A stretch of 8,594 nucleotides of DNA from Oscillospiraceae bacterium (GTDB taxonomy: Bacteria; Bacillota; Clostridia; Oscillospirales; Ruminococcaceae): positions 1 through 8,594 of the forward strand of contig JAEDOB010000082.1 in the NCBI GenBank assembly GCA_016302225.1, in the 5' to 3' direction. A program made the position numbers and the translations under genes. Of this stretch, positions 1 to 5,505 are shown piece by piece. The notes below the pieces were generated by a model. That model was not told the DNA's origin and did no database searches. It saw only the letters and a program-made list of their open reading frames with translations. How positions within the stretch are numbered: position 1 is the first letter of the stretch; every line of letters starts with the position of its first letter.

Positions 1-10
1 AGGAGGTGAT
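1..10 (+). promoter_or_regulatory. Strong Shine-Dalgarno site for the first gene
   Basis: AGGAGGTGAT is an essentially perfect match to the anti-Shine-Dalgarno end of 16S rRNA and lies 3 bases before a GTG codon at 14, measured from the end of the match, or 7 bases measured from the AGGAGG core. It decides the GTG start, because the reading frame stays open to the window edge and could otherwise extend upstream. The TGA inside it (7-9) may also be the stop of a gene lying outside the window, as happens at the portal/scaffold junction near 2090. Confidence 0.8.
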
Positions 11-13
11 ATT

Positions 14-415
14 GTGGACGAGAAGATACAAAGGACGGCGGCTCTGCTGAAGGAGCGTATCCCTCTCGGCAAATCCCTGAAAAATCTTGAAGCCGCGGCG
101 GAAAAGTTATATGCGCTGCCCGACAAGGACGCTGCTCTGGGGGAGCTTTACGGCAGGATATGCGCCGCTGCGAAAACCGTCCGAACGTACATCGGGCTTA
201 TAGACAGTGCGGTGGACGGGCTGGACAGCTACTATGCCCGTCTGGTGCGGCTGGCGTATTATGACGGTCTGACAGCGGGGGAGATATGCGAGAAATACGG
301 CTGGAGCAGCGTGAATTCCTACTATTACCACCGTCGGCTGGCACTGCTCACGCTGTTTACCATATGGTTCGGAAAGGAGGCTGCACAATTTGAGAAAGAA
401 GAAGGATCAGAGTGA
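14..415 (+). CDS. Sigma-70-region-4-like phage regulator (DUF1492/ArpU-type)
   Basis: This 133-residue cytoplasmic protein is predicted to be helical. Residues about 75-112 (from YARLVRLAYYDGLTAGEICE through the YYYHRRLALLTL segment) follow the pattern of small phage regulators whose C-terminal helix-turn-helix resembles sigma-70 region 4: an aromatic/Leu-rich helix, 'YYDGLT..EIC.KYG' as turn and support helix, then a recognition helix with a His-Arg-Arg-Leu-Ala-Leu segment. In Gram-positive phages such proteins (ArpU, RinA, DUF1492 groups) often sit just before the packaging and structural genes and switch on late transcription. That role is inferred from fold pattern and position. The GTG start at 14 is set by a perfect ribosome-binding site. 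The end overlaps the next gene by 26 bases. The N-terminal half is lysine/alanine-rich and matches nothing I recognise. Confidence 0.6.
   Translation: MDEKIQRTAALLKERIPLGKSLKNLEAAAEKLYALPDKDAALGELYGRICAAAKTVRTYIGLIDSAVDGLDSYYARLVRLAYYDGLTAGEICEKYGWSSVNSYYYHRRLALLTLFTIWFGKEAAQFEKEEGSE
372..379 (+). promoter_or_regulatory. Shine-Dalgarno site selecting a TTG start
   Basis: AAAGGAGG lies 10 bases before TTG at 390, inside the end of the preceding gene. No ATG or GTG lies at a better distance in that frame, so it supports the unusual TTG start. Confidence 0.6.
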
Positions 416-725
416 GCTTATAGGCGTCCTTCTTGAAAAGGCGAGGAAGGCAGCCGATTGTCTGGACGTTTATCAGGTGTCAAAAAAGACCAAGGTAAAG
501 AGCGTTTCGGGCAAGACCGACGACAGGGAGGAAACCGTTGTGGACACGGAGGAATTGTCCACTCAGCGGCTGGACGGGTGCATTGACGTGGCACGGCTGC
601 GTCAGCTGAGTGCGGTTTTAAAGGAGCTTGGGGATATGAAGGATCAGGACGATGAGGGCAGGCTCCGTGAGCTTATAGATGCCCTGTGGTGTGCCGATGA
701 TGAGGAAGGCAAGGTGAAGAAATGA
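390..725 (+). CDS. Small charged phage protein, possibly terminase-small-subunit-like
   Basis: This 111-residue, highly charged protein has two likely helical parts. Residues about 8-30 (LIGVLLEKARKAADCLDVYQ) are followed by a Lys/Thr/Glu-rich variable stretch. Residues about 60-95 (from RLDGCIDVARLRQLSAVLKE to an Asp/Glu-rich helix) recall the C-terminal 'vDr.gLkQLa..LKdlk' region of small terminase subunits in Clostridia phages, where it helps assemble the packaging motor. No N-terminal DNA-binding helix-turn-helix is visible, so this is a weak family guess; it may be a conserved phage protein of unknown role. The TTG start is backed by AAAGGAGG. The stop overlaps the portal start as ATGA, suggesting translational coupling. 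A real small terminase would normally be followed by the large subunit, which is absent here. Confidence 0.4.
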   Translation: MRKKKDQSELIGVLLEKARKAADCLDVYQVSKKTKVKSVSGKTDDREETVVDTEELSTQRLDGCIDVARLRQLSAVLKELGDMKDQDDEGRLRELIDALWCADDEEGKVKK

Positions 726-2092
726 GTATTGTAAGCGAGGTTAGGGCGGCGTTCGGGTCTGCCCCCGAGCTGGACGGCGAGTACAGCCGTATTGATCGGG
801 CAATGAAAATTTACAGGGGAAATGCGCCCTGGCTCAGGGTGAAACGCAGCGGGCTCCATTCACGGGGCGAGCGGCGTATGTTTTCCATGAACACGGCAAA
901 GGCGGCTGCGGACGAGCTGGCTGCGCTGGTCATCTGCGAGGGGGCGGAGCTTTTCACGGACGTTCCCGAGTACACAGAGTACATTAACGAGGTTTTGGAG
1001 GAAAACGGTTTTCATGCCCTGCTGCCCGACTTTTTCTCTAAGGCGTTCATGTCGGGGGGCGGTGCGGTGACGGTGAAGGCGGGGGACGGTTTCCCCGAAA
1101 TTTCCGTAATTTCTGCGGAGAATTTTCTGCCCGTTTCCTGGAACAGCCGTGAGATAACCGAGGCTGTTTTCCGAACGGGATATTCCGAAAACGGCAGGCT
1201 GTACACTCTCCTTGAACGGTTTTCAAGCGGCGAAAACGGCTGCCCCGTTACGGAGAGCAGGCTGTTTAAAAAGGAGCGTTTCGGGGCGGCTCTCGGCAGT
1301 GAAATTCCCGAAGGGGGCGGTGTTTTCGAGTACCGAGGGGTGACGGGGAAGCTGTTTTCCTGCTTTCGTCCTGCGGTTTCGGGGGGATATGACGGTTCCC
1401 CCGTGGGCTGCGGGGTGATGGACCTTGCGCTTGATACCCTCCGTGCGCTGGACATTGCCTTTGACAGTATGGCGAGGGAGTTCATTCTCGGCAAAAAGCG
1501 GATAATCGTTCCTTATTCCTGCATAAGGACGGTGACCGACCCCGAAACGGGTGCGGCGGTGAGATATTTTGACGCCGACGACGAAGCCTTTGTTGCCCTG
1601 AAAGCCGATGACAGAAACGATTTACAGGTGACGGACAACACCTGTGTTCTGCGAATTGACGAGCACGTTTCCGCTATAAAGGCACTGCTGAACATTCTCT
1701 GCTTTCAGCTGGGCATAAGCTCCGAAGCCTTGGCGTTTGACAGCGTGCGGGGGCTGAAAACCATCAAGACGGCGACGGAGGTAATTTCTCAGGACAGCAA
1801 GACCGCACGTACCGTACACGTCAACCGCAAAATGGCTGACGGATTTTTCAAGGGGCTGGCAGAAGCGATAATTTCCGTGGGAATCTGTACGGGACGCCTG
1901 ACGCCTAAGCCGTACAGCGTTACCGTAGGCTGGAAGGACGGCGTTATTATCGACGACGGCACGGTCATCTCCGAAAATATCCGTCTGGTTGAAGCGGGGC
2001 TGCGTTCCCGTGAAAAGGCGGTCATGGAGATAAACAAGTGCGATAAAACGGCGGCGGAGAAGGAGCTTTCCGCCGTTGCCGAAGGGAGGTGA
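722..2092 (+). CDS. Phage portal protein (A118/SPP1 Gp6-like)
   Basis: This 456-residue protein fits the dodecameric portal that sits at one capsid vertex, nucleates procapsid assembly and passes DNA during packaging and ejection. Length (430-500 residues is usual) and pattern fit the A118-type portal group. An N-terminal region with NTAKAAADELAALVICEG (about residues 59-76) is followed by a helical clamp of an 'FF.KAF..GGG' type (about 103-115), a central beta-rich wing with ENFLPVSWNSREITEAVF (about 137-154), a region near 253-266 (FILGKKRIIVPYS), and a long helix-rich crown with the typical S.ktA..V...K (about 355-375). It begins with an ATGA overlap with the previous gene. Its stop (2090-2092) lies inside the ribosome-binding site of the scaffold-like gene, so expression of the two is linked. 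No truncation is seen. Confidence 0.88.
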   Translation: MSIVSEVRAAFGSAPELDGEYSRIDRAMKIYRGNAPWLRVKRSGLHSRGERRMFSMNTAKAAADELAALVICEGAELFTDVPEYTEYINEVLEENGFHALLPDFFSKAFMSGGGAVTVKAGDGFPEISVISAENFLPVSWNSREITEAVFRTGYSENGRLYTLLERFSSGENGCPVTESRLFKKERFGAALGSEIPEGGGVFEYRGVTGKLFSCFRPAVSGGYDGSPVGCGVMDLALDTLRALDIAFDSMAREFILGKKRIIVPYSCIRTVTDPETGAAVRYFDADDEAFVALKADDRNDLQVTDNTCVLRIDEHVSAIKALLNILCFQLGISSEALAFDSVRGLKTIKTATEVISQDSKTARTVHVNRKMADGFFKGLAEAIISVGICTGRLTPKPYSVTVGWKDGVIIDDGTVISENIRLVEAGLRSREKAVMEINKCDKTAAEKELSAVAEGR

Positions 2093-2097
2093 TATTT

Positions 2098-2424
2098 ATG
2101 GACGAGATAGCAGAGATTCAGCCTGAGGAAACGGAGGAGGTTCCCGCCGAAAGCCCCGAAACGGAGCGTCTGAGAAAGCGTGTTATCTGTCTGGAAAACG
2201 GAATTCGTCCCGAATATGCGGACGATCTGACGGCTATTGCAGAGCGCATTTCATGGGGCGGCGAGATGGATTTTGAAGCGGCGGTAAAGGCTGCGGCGGA
2301 GAAATATCCGCTGTTCACAAATGACGGCAGAGGTGTGTTCAAGTCGGGCGCAAAATGTCCTCAGACAGGCGGCGGTGACATTGGGGACATTATCCGTTCG
2401 GAACAGGTGAAACGCAGAAGGTGA
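2098..2424 (+). CDS. Short capsid scaffold-like protein
   Basis: This 108-residue acidic protein lies between portal and major capsid genes, the usual place of a scaffolding protein. An acidic disordered N-terminus (about residues 1-22, many Glu/Pro) leads into a short coiled-coil-like helix (ETERLRKRVICLENGIRPEY). The segment 'NGIRPEYADDL..IAERIS' followed by 'DFEAAVKAAAEKYPLF' matches a recurring motif in small scaffold-like proteins of Clostridia phages. The last residues (EQVKRRR) are basic, as in scaffold tails that contact capsid protein. It is shorter than common scaffolds (150-200 residues or more). No protease domain is visible. The ATG at 2098 is preferred over the in-frame GTG at 2089 because GGGAGGTGAT (2083-2092) sits just before it and overlaps 2089. 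Confidence 0.6.
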   Translation: MDEIAEIQPEETEEVPAESPETERLRKRVICLENGIRPEYADDLTAIAERISWGGEMDFEAAVKAAAEKYPLFTNDGRGVFKSGAKCPQTGGGDIGDIIRSEQVKRRR

Positions 2425-2470
2425 CGATTGTATTTCCCCCGCCGAAGGCGGGGGAAATACAGAAAAATCG
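2425..2470 (+). promoter_or_regulatory. Long perfect hairpin before the major capsid gene
   Basis: A perfect 14-base-pair inverted repeat has arms at 2430-2443 (GTATTTCCCCCGCC) and 2447-2460, with a 3-base loop GAA. An outer 5-pair extension, CGATT (2425-2429) with AATCG (2466-2470), is separated on the 3' side by AGAAA. No T-run follows on the plus strand, and none follows the hairpin read on the minus strand. It is therefore not a standard intrinsic terminator in either direction. It lies immediately after the scaffold stop and 53 bases before the capsid start. Possible roles are RNA processing, 5'-end stabilisation of capsid mRNA, or partial attenuation. The structure is seen directly; the role is inference. 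Confidence 0.85.
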
Positions 2471-2509
2471 TGTAGTAACTAACCACGGCGGAATATGAAA
2501 AAATTTATT

Positions 2510-2515
2510 GGAGGT
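2510..2515 (+). promoter_or_regulatory. Ribosome-binding site of the major capsid gene
   Basis: GGAGGT lies 8 bases before ATG 2524, in an A/T-rich stretch (2491-2523) likely to be unpaired. It is a strong, open initiation site that does not depend on translation of the upstream gene, unlike most genes here. No convincing -35/-10 promoter was found in 2461-2509. Confidence 0.75.
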
Positions 2516-2523
2516 AAAAAATC

Positions 2524-3396
2524 ATGGCATATTTAAAGGATGAACTCAGCGGCTTTATTCCCGAGGAGATCTCTTCGGACATTATCAGAAAGGTGACAAG
2601 AGGTTCAAGCGTAATGCGCCTTTCGAGAATCGAAACTATGAAGTCGGACAAGAAGAAAATTCCCGTGCTGACTTCCGAAGCGGGCGCATACTGGGTCGGC
2701 GAGGGCGAGAGAATTCAGGCGAGCGGTGCCACCTGGATACACCCCGAGCTGACCGCAAAGAAGCTGGCTGTTATCGTTCCCGTCACAAAGGAAAAGCTGG
2801 AGGACGCTGCTGTTGACGTGTTCGGTGAGCTGTCCGAAAGCATTGCGGAGGCGTTTTACACGGCTATTGATGCGGCGGCTATTTTCGGAAAGAATTCGCC
2901 CTTTGCGTCAAATCTGAAAAGCGCAGTTACAAAGTCTGCGTCAATTATCACGGCGACAGACCGTGCAGATGCGGACATTGCGGATATGCTGGCAAAGATC
3001 GAAGATGCGGGCTATGAACCCGACGGCATTGCTGCGGGGATAGGCGTGAAGAATGCGTTCCGCAGACTGCGTGATGCGGACGGTGCGCCCGTTTATCTGG
3101 AGGGCACGGACGGCAAGGAGATCTACTCCGTTCCCGTGGAATTTGTCCGCAACGGCGCATGGGACAAGACCGTTTTCTCTGCGCTGGCAGGCGAATGGAA
3201 ATATTCCGTTATCGGCATTCGCAGCGGTATTCAGTTTGAGATACTCAAAGAAGCCACTCTTCAGGGCACTCTTGACGAGGATGGAAAGCCTGTTTCTCTG
3301 GCGGAGCAGGATATAATCGCTATCAAGGCTACCATGCGAATCGGCTATCTTGTTGTCAAGGACGACGCTTTTGCAGCTGTTGCCGCTAAGGTTTGA
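2524..3396 (+). CDS. Major capsid protein, HK97 fold
   Basis: This 290-residue protein forms the icosahedral shell. The sequence follows the HK97-type capsid pattern. An N-terminal arm (about residues 1-30) leads to the core start 'GSSVMRLSRIETMKSDKKKI' (about 28-47), then the signature 'AYWVGEGERI..SGATW' (about 56-71) and 'AKKLAVIVPVTKEKLEDA' (about 78-95). The P-domain spine helix follows (about 98-118), then an A-domain region with 'DADIADMLAKIEDAGYEPDG' and 'VKNAFRRLRDADG', and the end 'DIIAIKATMRIGYLVVKDDA'. The length is typical of capsid proteins made without a long N-terminal delta domain, consistent with a separate scaffold. No prohead protease gene lies nearby. It has the best ribosome-binding site context of the block and is flanked on both sides by hairpins, fitting a need for high expression. 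Confidence 0.93.
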   Translation: MAYLKDELSGFIPEEISSDIIRKVTRGSSVMRLSRIETMKSDKKKIPVLTSEAGAYWVGEGERIQASGATWIHPELTAKKLAVIVPVTKEKLEDAAVDVFGELSESIAEAFYTAIDAAAIFGKNSPFASNLKSAVTKSASIITATDRADADIADMLAKIEDAGYEPDGIAAGIGVKNAFRRLRDADGAPVYLEGTDGKEIYSVPVEFVRNGAWDKTVFSALAGEWKYSVIGIRSGIQFEILKEATLQGTLDEDGKPVSLAEQDIIAIKATMRIGYLVVKDDAFAAVAAKV

Positions 3397-3398
3397 TA

Positions 3399-3438
3399 AA
3401 ATCGGCGCAGAGAACGGACGATTTCGTTCTCTGCGTCG
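3399..3438 (+). promoter_or_regulatory. Hairpin after the major capsid gene
   Basis: The arms at 3403-3416 (CGGCGCAGAGAACG) and 3425-3438 (CGTTCTCTGCGTCG) pair over 14 positions with a single G-U pair, around an 8-base loop GACGATTT. There is no T-run after it, so it is a poor terminator. A competing hairpin, AAATCG (3399-3404) with CGATTT (3419-3424), shares bases with the main stem and could not form at the same time. It fills most of the 66-base gap between the capsid stop and the adaptor start. A likely role is 3'-end protection or processing of capsid mRNA, or partial termination lowering downstream expression; this is inference. Confidence 0.82.
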
Positions 3439-3462
3439 TACAACGAAAGGACGGTGAACGGT

Positions 3463-3858
3463 ATGGAAATGTTCGCTGACAGGGATTTTTATCTGAATGT
3501 TTACAAGGGCGAAAAGATCTCGGAGGAACGGCTTGATGTGCGTCTGGCGGAGGCTTCGGCGGTATGCGGGGGCGTTTGCTTCGGGCGGCTGTCTGCGGAT
3601 AGCATGGAAAAAATGTCCGATGCCTGTGCGGAAAAGGTGCGGCTGGCGGTCTGCGTTCAGGCTGATTTCATCGAGGAAAAGGGCGGACTGTACGGACTTA
3701 GTTCGGACAGTATCGGCAGCTATAAGCTGGGGGATTTTTCCTATTCGGACAGGGGCTATTATTCGCAGAAAAGGCAGGCGGAGGAGCTTATCTGCCCTGC
3801 GGCATATTCAATTCTGGAGCAGACGGGGCTTACCTTTCGGGGGGTGGCTGTCTTATGA
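3463..3858 (+). CDS. Head-tail connector / adaptor protein
   Basis: This 131-residue, mostly helical protein follows the capsid gene directly, where head-tail adaptors (gp6/gp15-type) lie in siphophage clusters. The adaptor binds the underside of the portal after packaging and extends the channel. The sequence starts with 'FADRDFYLNVYKGEKI...ERLDVRLAEASAVC', then a helical stretch 'MEKMSDACAEKVRLAVCVQADF', a Ser/Gly/Tyr-rich loop (about residues 80-104, 'SIGSYKLGDFSYSD') and a last helix 'AEELICPAAYSILEQTGL'. The loop-then-helix ending is typical of this group. The ATG at 3463 is chosen over the in-frame GTG at 3454, which lies only a few bases from the AAAGGA at 3446-3451. The stop overlaps the next start as ATGA. 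Assignment rests on position and pattern. Confidence 0.65.
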   Translation: MEMFADRDFYLNVYKGEKISEERLDVRLAEASAVCGGVCFGRLSADSMEKMSDACAEKVRLAVCVQADFIEEKGGLYGLSSDSIGSYKLGDFSYSDRGYYSQKRQAEELICPAAYSILEQTGLTFRGVAVL

Positions 3859-4193
3859 AAAGCATACCTTCAAGGCTTCTGCGGGACAGCTGTCTGCTGA
3901 AAACAGAGGTCAGCCGTGACGAATGGGGCAAGCCCGTTTTCGAGGAAGTACGGCTGGAAAATGTCTGCATACAGGCGGGAATTTCCGGGGAGGAAAGCAA
4001 CCTTTCGGAGGGAAATGTTCCCTTCGGGGTGCTGTATTTTGACGCCGAAAAAAGCCGTCCCGTGGGGGTGGATTTTGTTCCGCTGAAACAGGTGGTGACA
4101 TTTGGCGGAGAGTCGTTTCGGGTACTGTCCCGAGAGCGGTTTTGCTGTGGGGGCAGGCTTCATCATATGAAAGTGAGGCTGGGCAGAAAATGA
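3855..4193 (+). CDS. Minor capsid protein, head-tail stopper type
   Basis: This 112-residue, mainly beta-strand protein fits the small 'minor capsid protein' family found after the adaptor in A118-like phages (Minor_capsid_1 type). These proteins are thought to close the neck below the adaptor and hold the packaged DNA. Visible pattern: the start 'MKSIPSRLLRDSCLLKTEVS', a Trp-Gly turn (DEWGKPVFEEVRLENVCIQ), 'FGVLYFDAEKSRPVGVDFVP', then 'VVTFGGESFRVLSRERFCCG' and a final strand with His-His. Length is normal for the family. It starts and ends with ATGA overlaps, so it is probably translated by coupling between its neighbours. Confidence 0.65.
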   Translation: MKSIPSRLLRDSCLLKTEVSRDEWGKPVFEEVRLENVCIQAGISGEESNLSEGNVPFGVLYFDAEKSRPVGVDFVPLKQVVTFGGESFRVLSRERFCCGGRLHHMKVRLGRK

Positions 4194-4561
4194 GCGTTTC
4201 GGAAAGCATTCTGACTGCCGCAGCGGGGCTTATAAACGGCTGCGTCGGCGGTCGGGCGGCGGCGGATATTCCCGTAATAACGCTGTCCGAATACAGCGAG
4301 AGCGAGCGGTTTTTTGACGGGGGACGGCTGTTTTCCATGAAGCTTGCACTTCGGAGAATTTGCGGAGATGACGCCCGCCAGACCTATTCGCAGCTGTGCG
4401 GTGAAGCGGAATTGATTGAAAAAATGCCGTCTGCCGAGGGCTTGCTGTTCTTTTTCGTGCGTTCGGATAAGCCTGTTTTTGTGGGATTTTCCGAGGACGG
4501 ACGGGAGATATATGGGGCGGATATTTACATTGAAGCGGCAGAAAGGGGTGATCAGCCGTGA
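4190..4561 (+). CDS. Probable tail terminator / tail completion protein
   Basis: This 123-residue alpha/beta protein lies in the terminator position, after the stopper and before the tube. An N-terminal helix (SVSESILTAAAGLINGC) is followed by a strand of 'IPVITLSEYSESERFFDG', then 'LFSMKLALRRICGDDARQ', a helix 'TYSQLCGEAELIEKM' and paired strands ending 'YGADIYIEAAERG'. This helix plus four-strand order resembles tail terminators (gpU-like, Minor_capsid_3-type), which cap the finished tail tube and join it to the neck. The ATG at 4190 overlaps the previous stop as ATGA. A 16-codon longer version from TTG 4142 is possible but has no ribosome-binding site. The stop overlaps the next start as GTGA. 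The exact family is not certain. Confidence 0.5.
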   Translation: MSVSESILTAAAGLINGCVGGRAAADIPVITLSEYSESERFFDGGRLFSMKLALRRICGDDARQTYSQLCGEAELIEKMPSAEGLLFFFVRSDKPVFVGFSEDGREIYGADIYIEAAERGDQP

Positions 4562-4959
4562 CTTTTTCGGGATATGTCAAGAAGATTGAGGTGTATGTTT
4601 CCGAGGAGGAGCGTGCGGAGCTTTCTGCGGGATTTTCCGCTGCGGACGGTCGGCTGTCGGAAACTGTGCGAAGCTTCTGCTTTCTCGGTTCGGACGGACG
4701 AAAGGAAAGCTTTGTCACCGCCTGCGAGCCTGCGGTCAAGCTGACGGGTGTTCGCATTGTGGGGGACAGGGCGCAGGACTATATTTTTGCGGGGACACGG
4801 CTTTTCGGCAGCGGGACCTTCCGCAGAGTGCGGCTTCGTCTGACCTATGACGATGACAGCTTTTCCGATGAAACGGCGGTCATCTCCGCATACCGCTTCG
4901 AGGACAAGGCGGGAAAGCCCGAAAGAATTACCGTTGACATACGGCTGACGGCGGGGTGA
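4558..4959 (+). CDS. Probable tail tube (major tail) protein
   Basis: This 133-residue protein is predicted beta-rich. It has N-terminal strands (FSGYVKKIEVYVSEEE), a central 'CFLGSDGRKESFVTACEPAVKL' with 'GDRAQDYIFAGTRLFGSG', and C-terminal strands (RRVRLRLTYDDDSF, AVISAYRFED, ITVDIRLTAG). The length, the alternating hydrophobic strands and the closing pair of long strands fit small tail tube proteins, whose rings stack to make the tail. Position after a terminator-like gene supports this. I could not match a named family with confidence; another neck or baseplate beta protein is possible. The GTG start at 4558 overlaps the previous stop (GTGA) and has AAAGGGGTGAT just upstream. Confidence 0.45.
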   Translation: MTFSGYVKKIEVYVSEEERAELSAGFSAADGRLSETVRSFCFLGSDGRKESFVTACEPAVKLTGVRIVGDRAQDYIFAGTRLFGSGTFRRVRLRLTYDDDSFSDETAVISAYRFEDKAGKPERITVDIRLTAG

Positions 4960-4963
4960 GAAG

Positions 4964-5119
4964 ATGGAGTTTTCATTTGAAAAAGGCATTGTCTACGAAG
5001 ATGAAACTACATTGGTTCCCGAGATAAATGAGCGCATAAGTCTTTCGGACGGCAGTGATATTCCTGCAAAGGAACTGCTTGAGCTTATGGAGGCGGCAAG
5101 GATAAACGGTGACGAGTGA
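4964..5119 (+). CDS. 51-residue acidic microprotein, unknown
   Basis: This short open frame has an ATG at 4964, four bases after the previous stop, preceded by GGGGTGAGAAG, and ends in TGA at 5117-5119. The protein is acidic, beginning MEFSFEKGIVYEDETT and ending with a helix, AKELLELMEAARINGDE. Base and codon use match its neighbours, and it exactly fills the gap between two tail genes, so it is probably real. Its position after the tail tube is where a tail assembly chaperone usually lies, but it is much shorter than those. It could be a reduced chaperone, a remnant or a small structural protein. No function can be assigned from sequence. Confidence 0.6.
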   Translation: MEFSFEKGIVYEDETTLVPEINERISLSDGSDIPAKELLELMEAARINGDE

Positions 5120-5133
5120 AGGGAGGTCATTTT

Positions 5134-5505
5134 ATGGCAAGGCTAAAGGTCGGCAGCTTTGAGGCGGACGGGCGGACGGTTTCACTTTCGGAGAAGCGTT
5201 CGGCTGTTGTTGACAGTGCGGGCAGCTATCGGGACGTAAACGGTGTGCTGCACGAGAACATTCTCGGGGTGAAGATACTGCTCGATTTCACGGTGGATAT
5301 GCTTGATGACGGTCAGGCGGCGGCACTTAAAGCCGAGCTTTCAGGGGGCAGCGTGACGGCTTCTTACAGCGTTCCCACGGCGGCTGAGGGGGTATTCTCG
5401 GTAAATGCGGTCACAACGGAATTCTCCTGTGCGGACAGCGACGGGGCAAGGTGGCGTGTCCGTGCGCTGCTTGAAAGAACCGACTCGGACGGGGACTTCG
5501 GGTAG
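5134..5505 (+). CDS. Tail-tip-like structural protein (DUF6711-like)
   Basis: This 123-residue beta-rich protein has the pattern 'MARLKVGSFEADGRTVSLSE', a Val-Asp turn, 'YRDVNGVLHENILGVKILLD', 'LDDGQAAALKAELSGGSVTA', then 'YSVPTAAEGVFSVNAVTTEF' and a final strand 'ARWRVRALLE'. It resembles the small phage proteins called DUF6711 in Gram-positive phages, which lie near the tail tip ('...RN..G....I...K..L...W..L...ea..L...'). I assign this from memory of the pattern, not a search. The ATG at 5134 follows GGGAGGT (5121-5127); an in-frame GTG at 5116 has no site. It ends in TAG at 5503-5505, where the hub frame takes over with a +1 offset. In siphophages the tape measure gene normally stands just before a gene of this position, and it is missing. 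Confidence 0.5.
   Translation: MARLKVGSFEADGRTVSLSEKRSAVVDSAGSYRDVNGVLHENILGVKILLDFTVDMLDDGQAAALKAELSGGSVTASYSVPTAAEGVFSVNAVTTEFSCADSDGARWRVRALLERTDSDGDFG
5448..5464 (+). promoter_or_regulatory. Possible ribosome-binding site and GTG start for the hub gene
   Basis: AAGGTGG (5448-5454) lies 7 bases before GTG 5462 in the hub frame, inside the end of the preceding gene. It is the best-spaced initiation signal found for the hub. Alternatives are TTG 5471, GTG 5456 and GTG 5534, none with a well-placed site. Confidence 0.35.

Noticed and set aside
1012..1494. Minus-strand open frame (160 codons) inside the portal gene
   Set aside because: It is a shadow of the portal frame; the product has no recognisable pattern and the portal reading is far stronger.
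2430..2470. Intrinsic transcription terminator before the capsid gene
   Set aside because: The stem is strong but the plus-strand sequence after it is AGAAAAATCG, with no T-run; the minus-strand reading also lacks one. It is reported as a hairpin of unknown role instead.
2461..2509. Promoter for the capsid gene in the AT-richer gap
   Set aside because: No -35/-10 pair with acceptable spacing could be made out by eye.
3497..3919. Plus-strand open frame (140 codons) overlapping adaptor and stopper genes
   Set aside because: The Arg/Trp/Cys-rich product looks like an out-of-frame reading, and it conflicts with two well-placed genes joined by an ATGA overlap.
4230..4989. Two overlapping minus-strand open frames (175 and 145 codons)
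   Set aside because: They overlap each other and three plus-strand genes, have low-complexity Arg/Ser/Pro-rich products, and no convincing ribosome-binding site was noticed.
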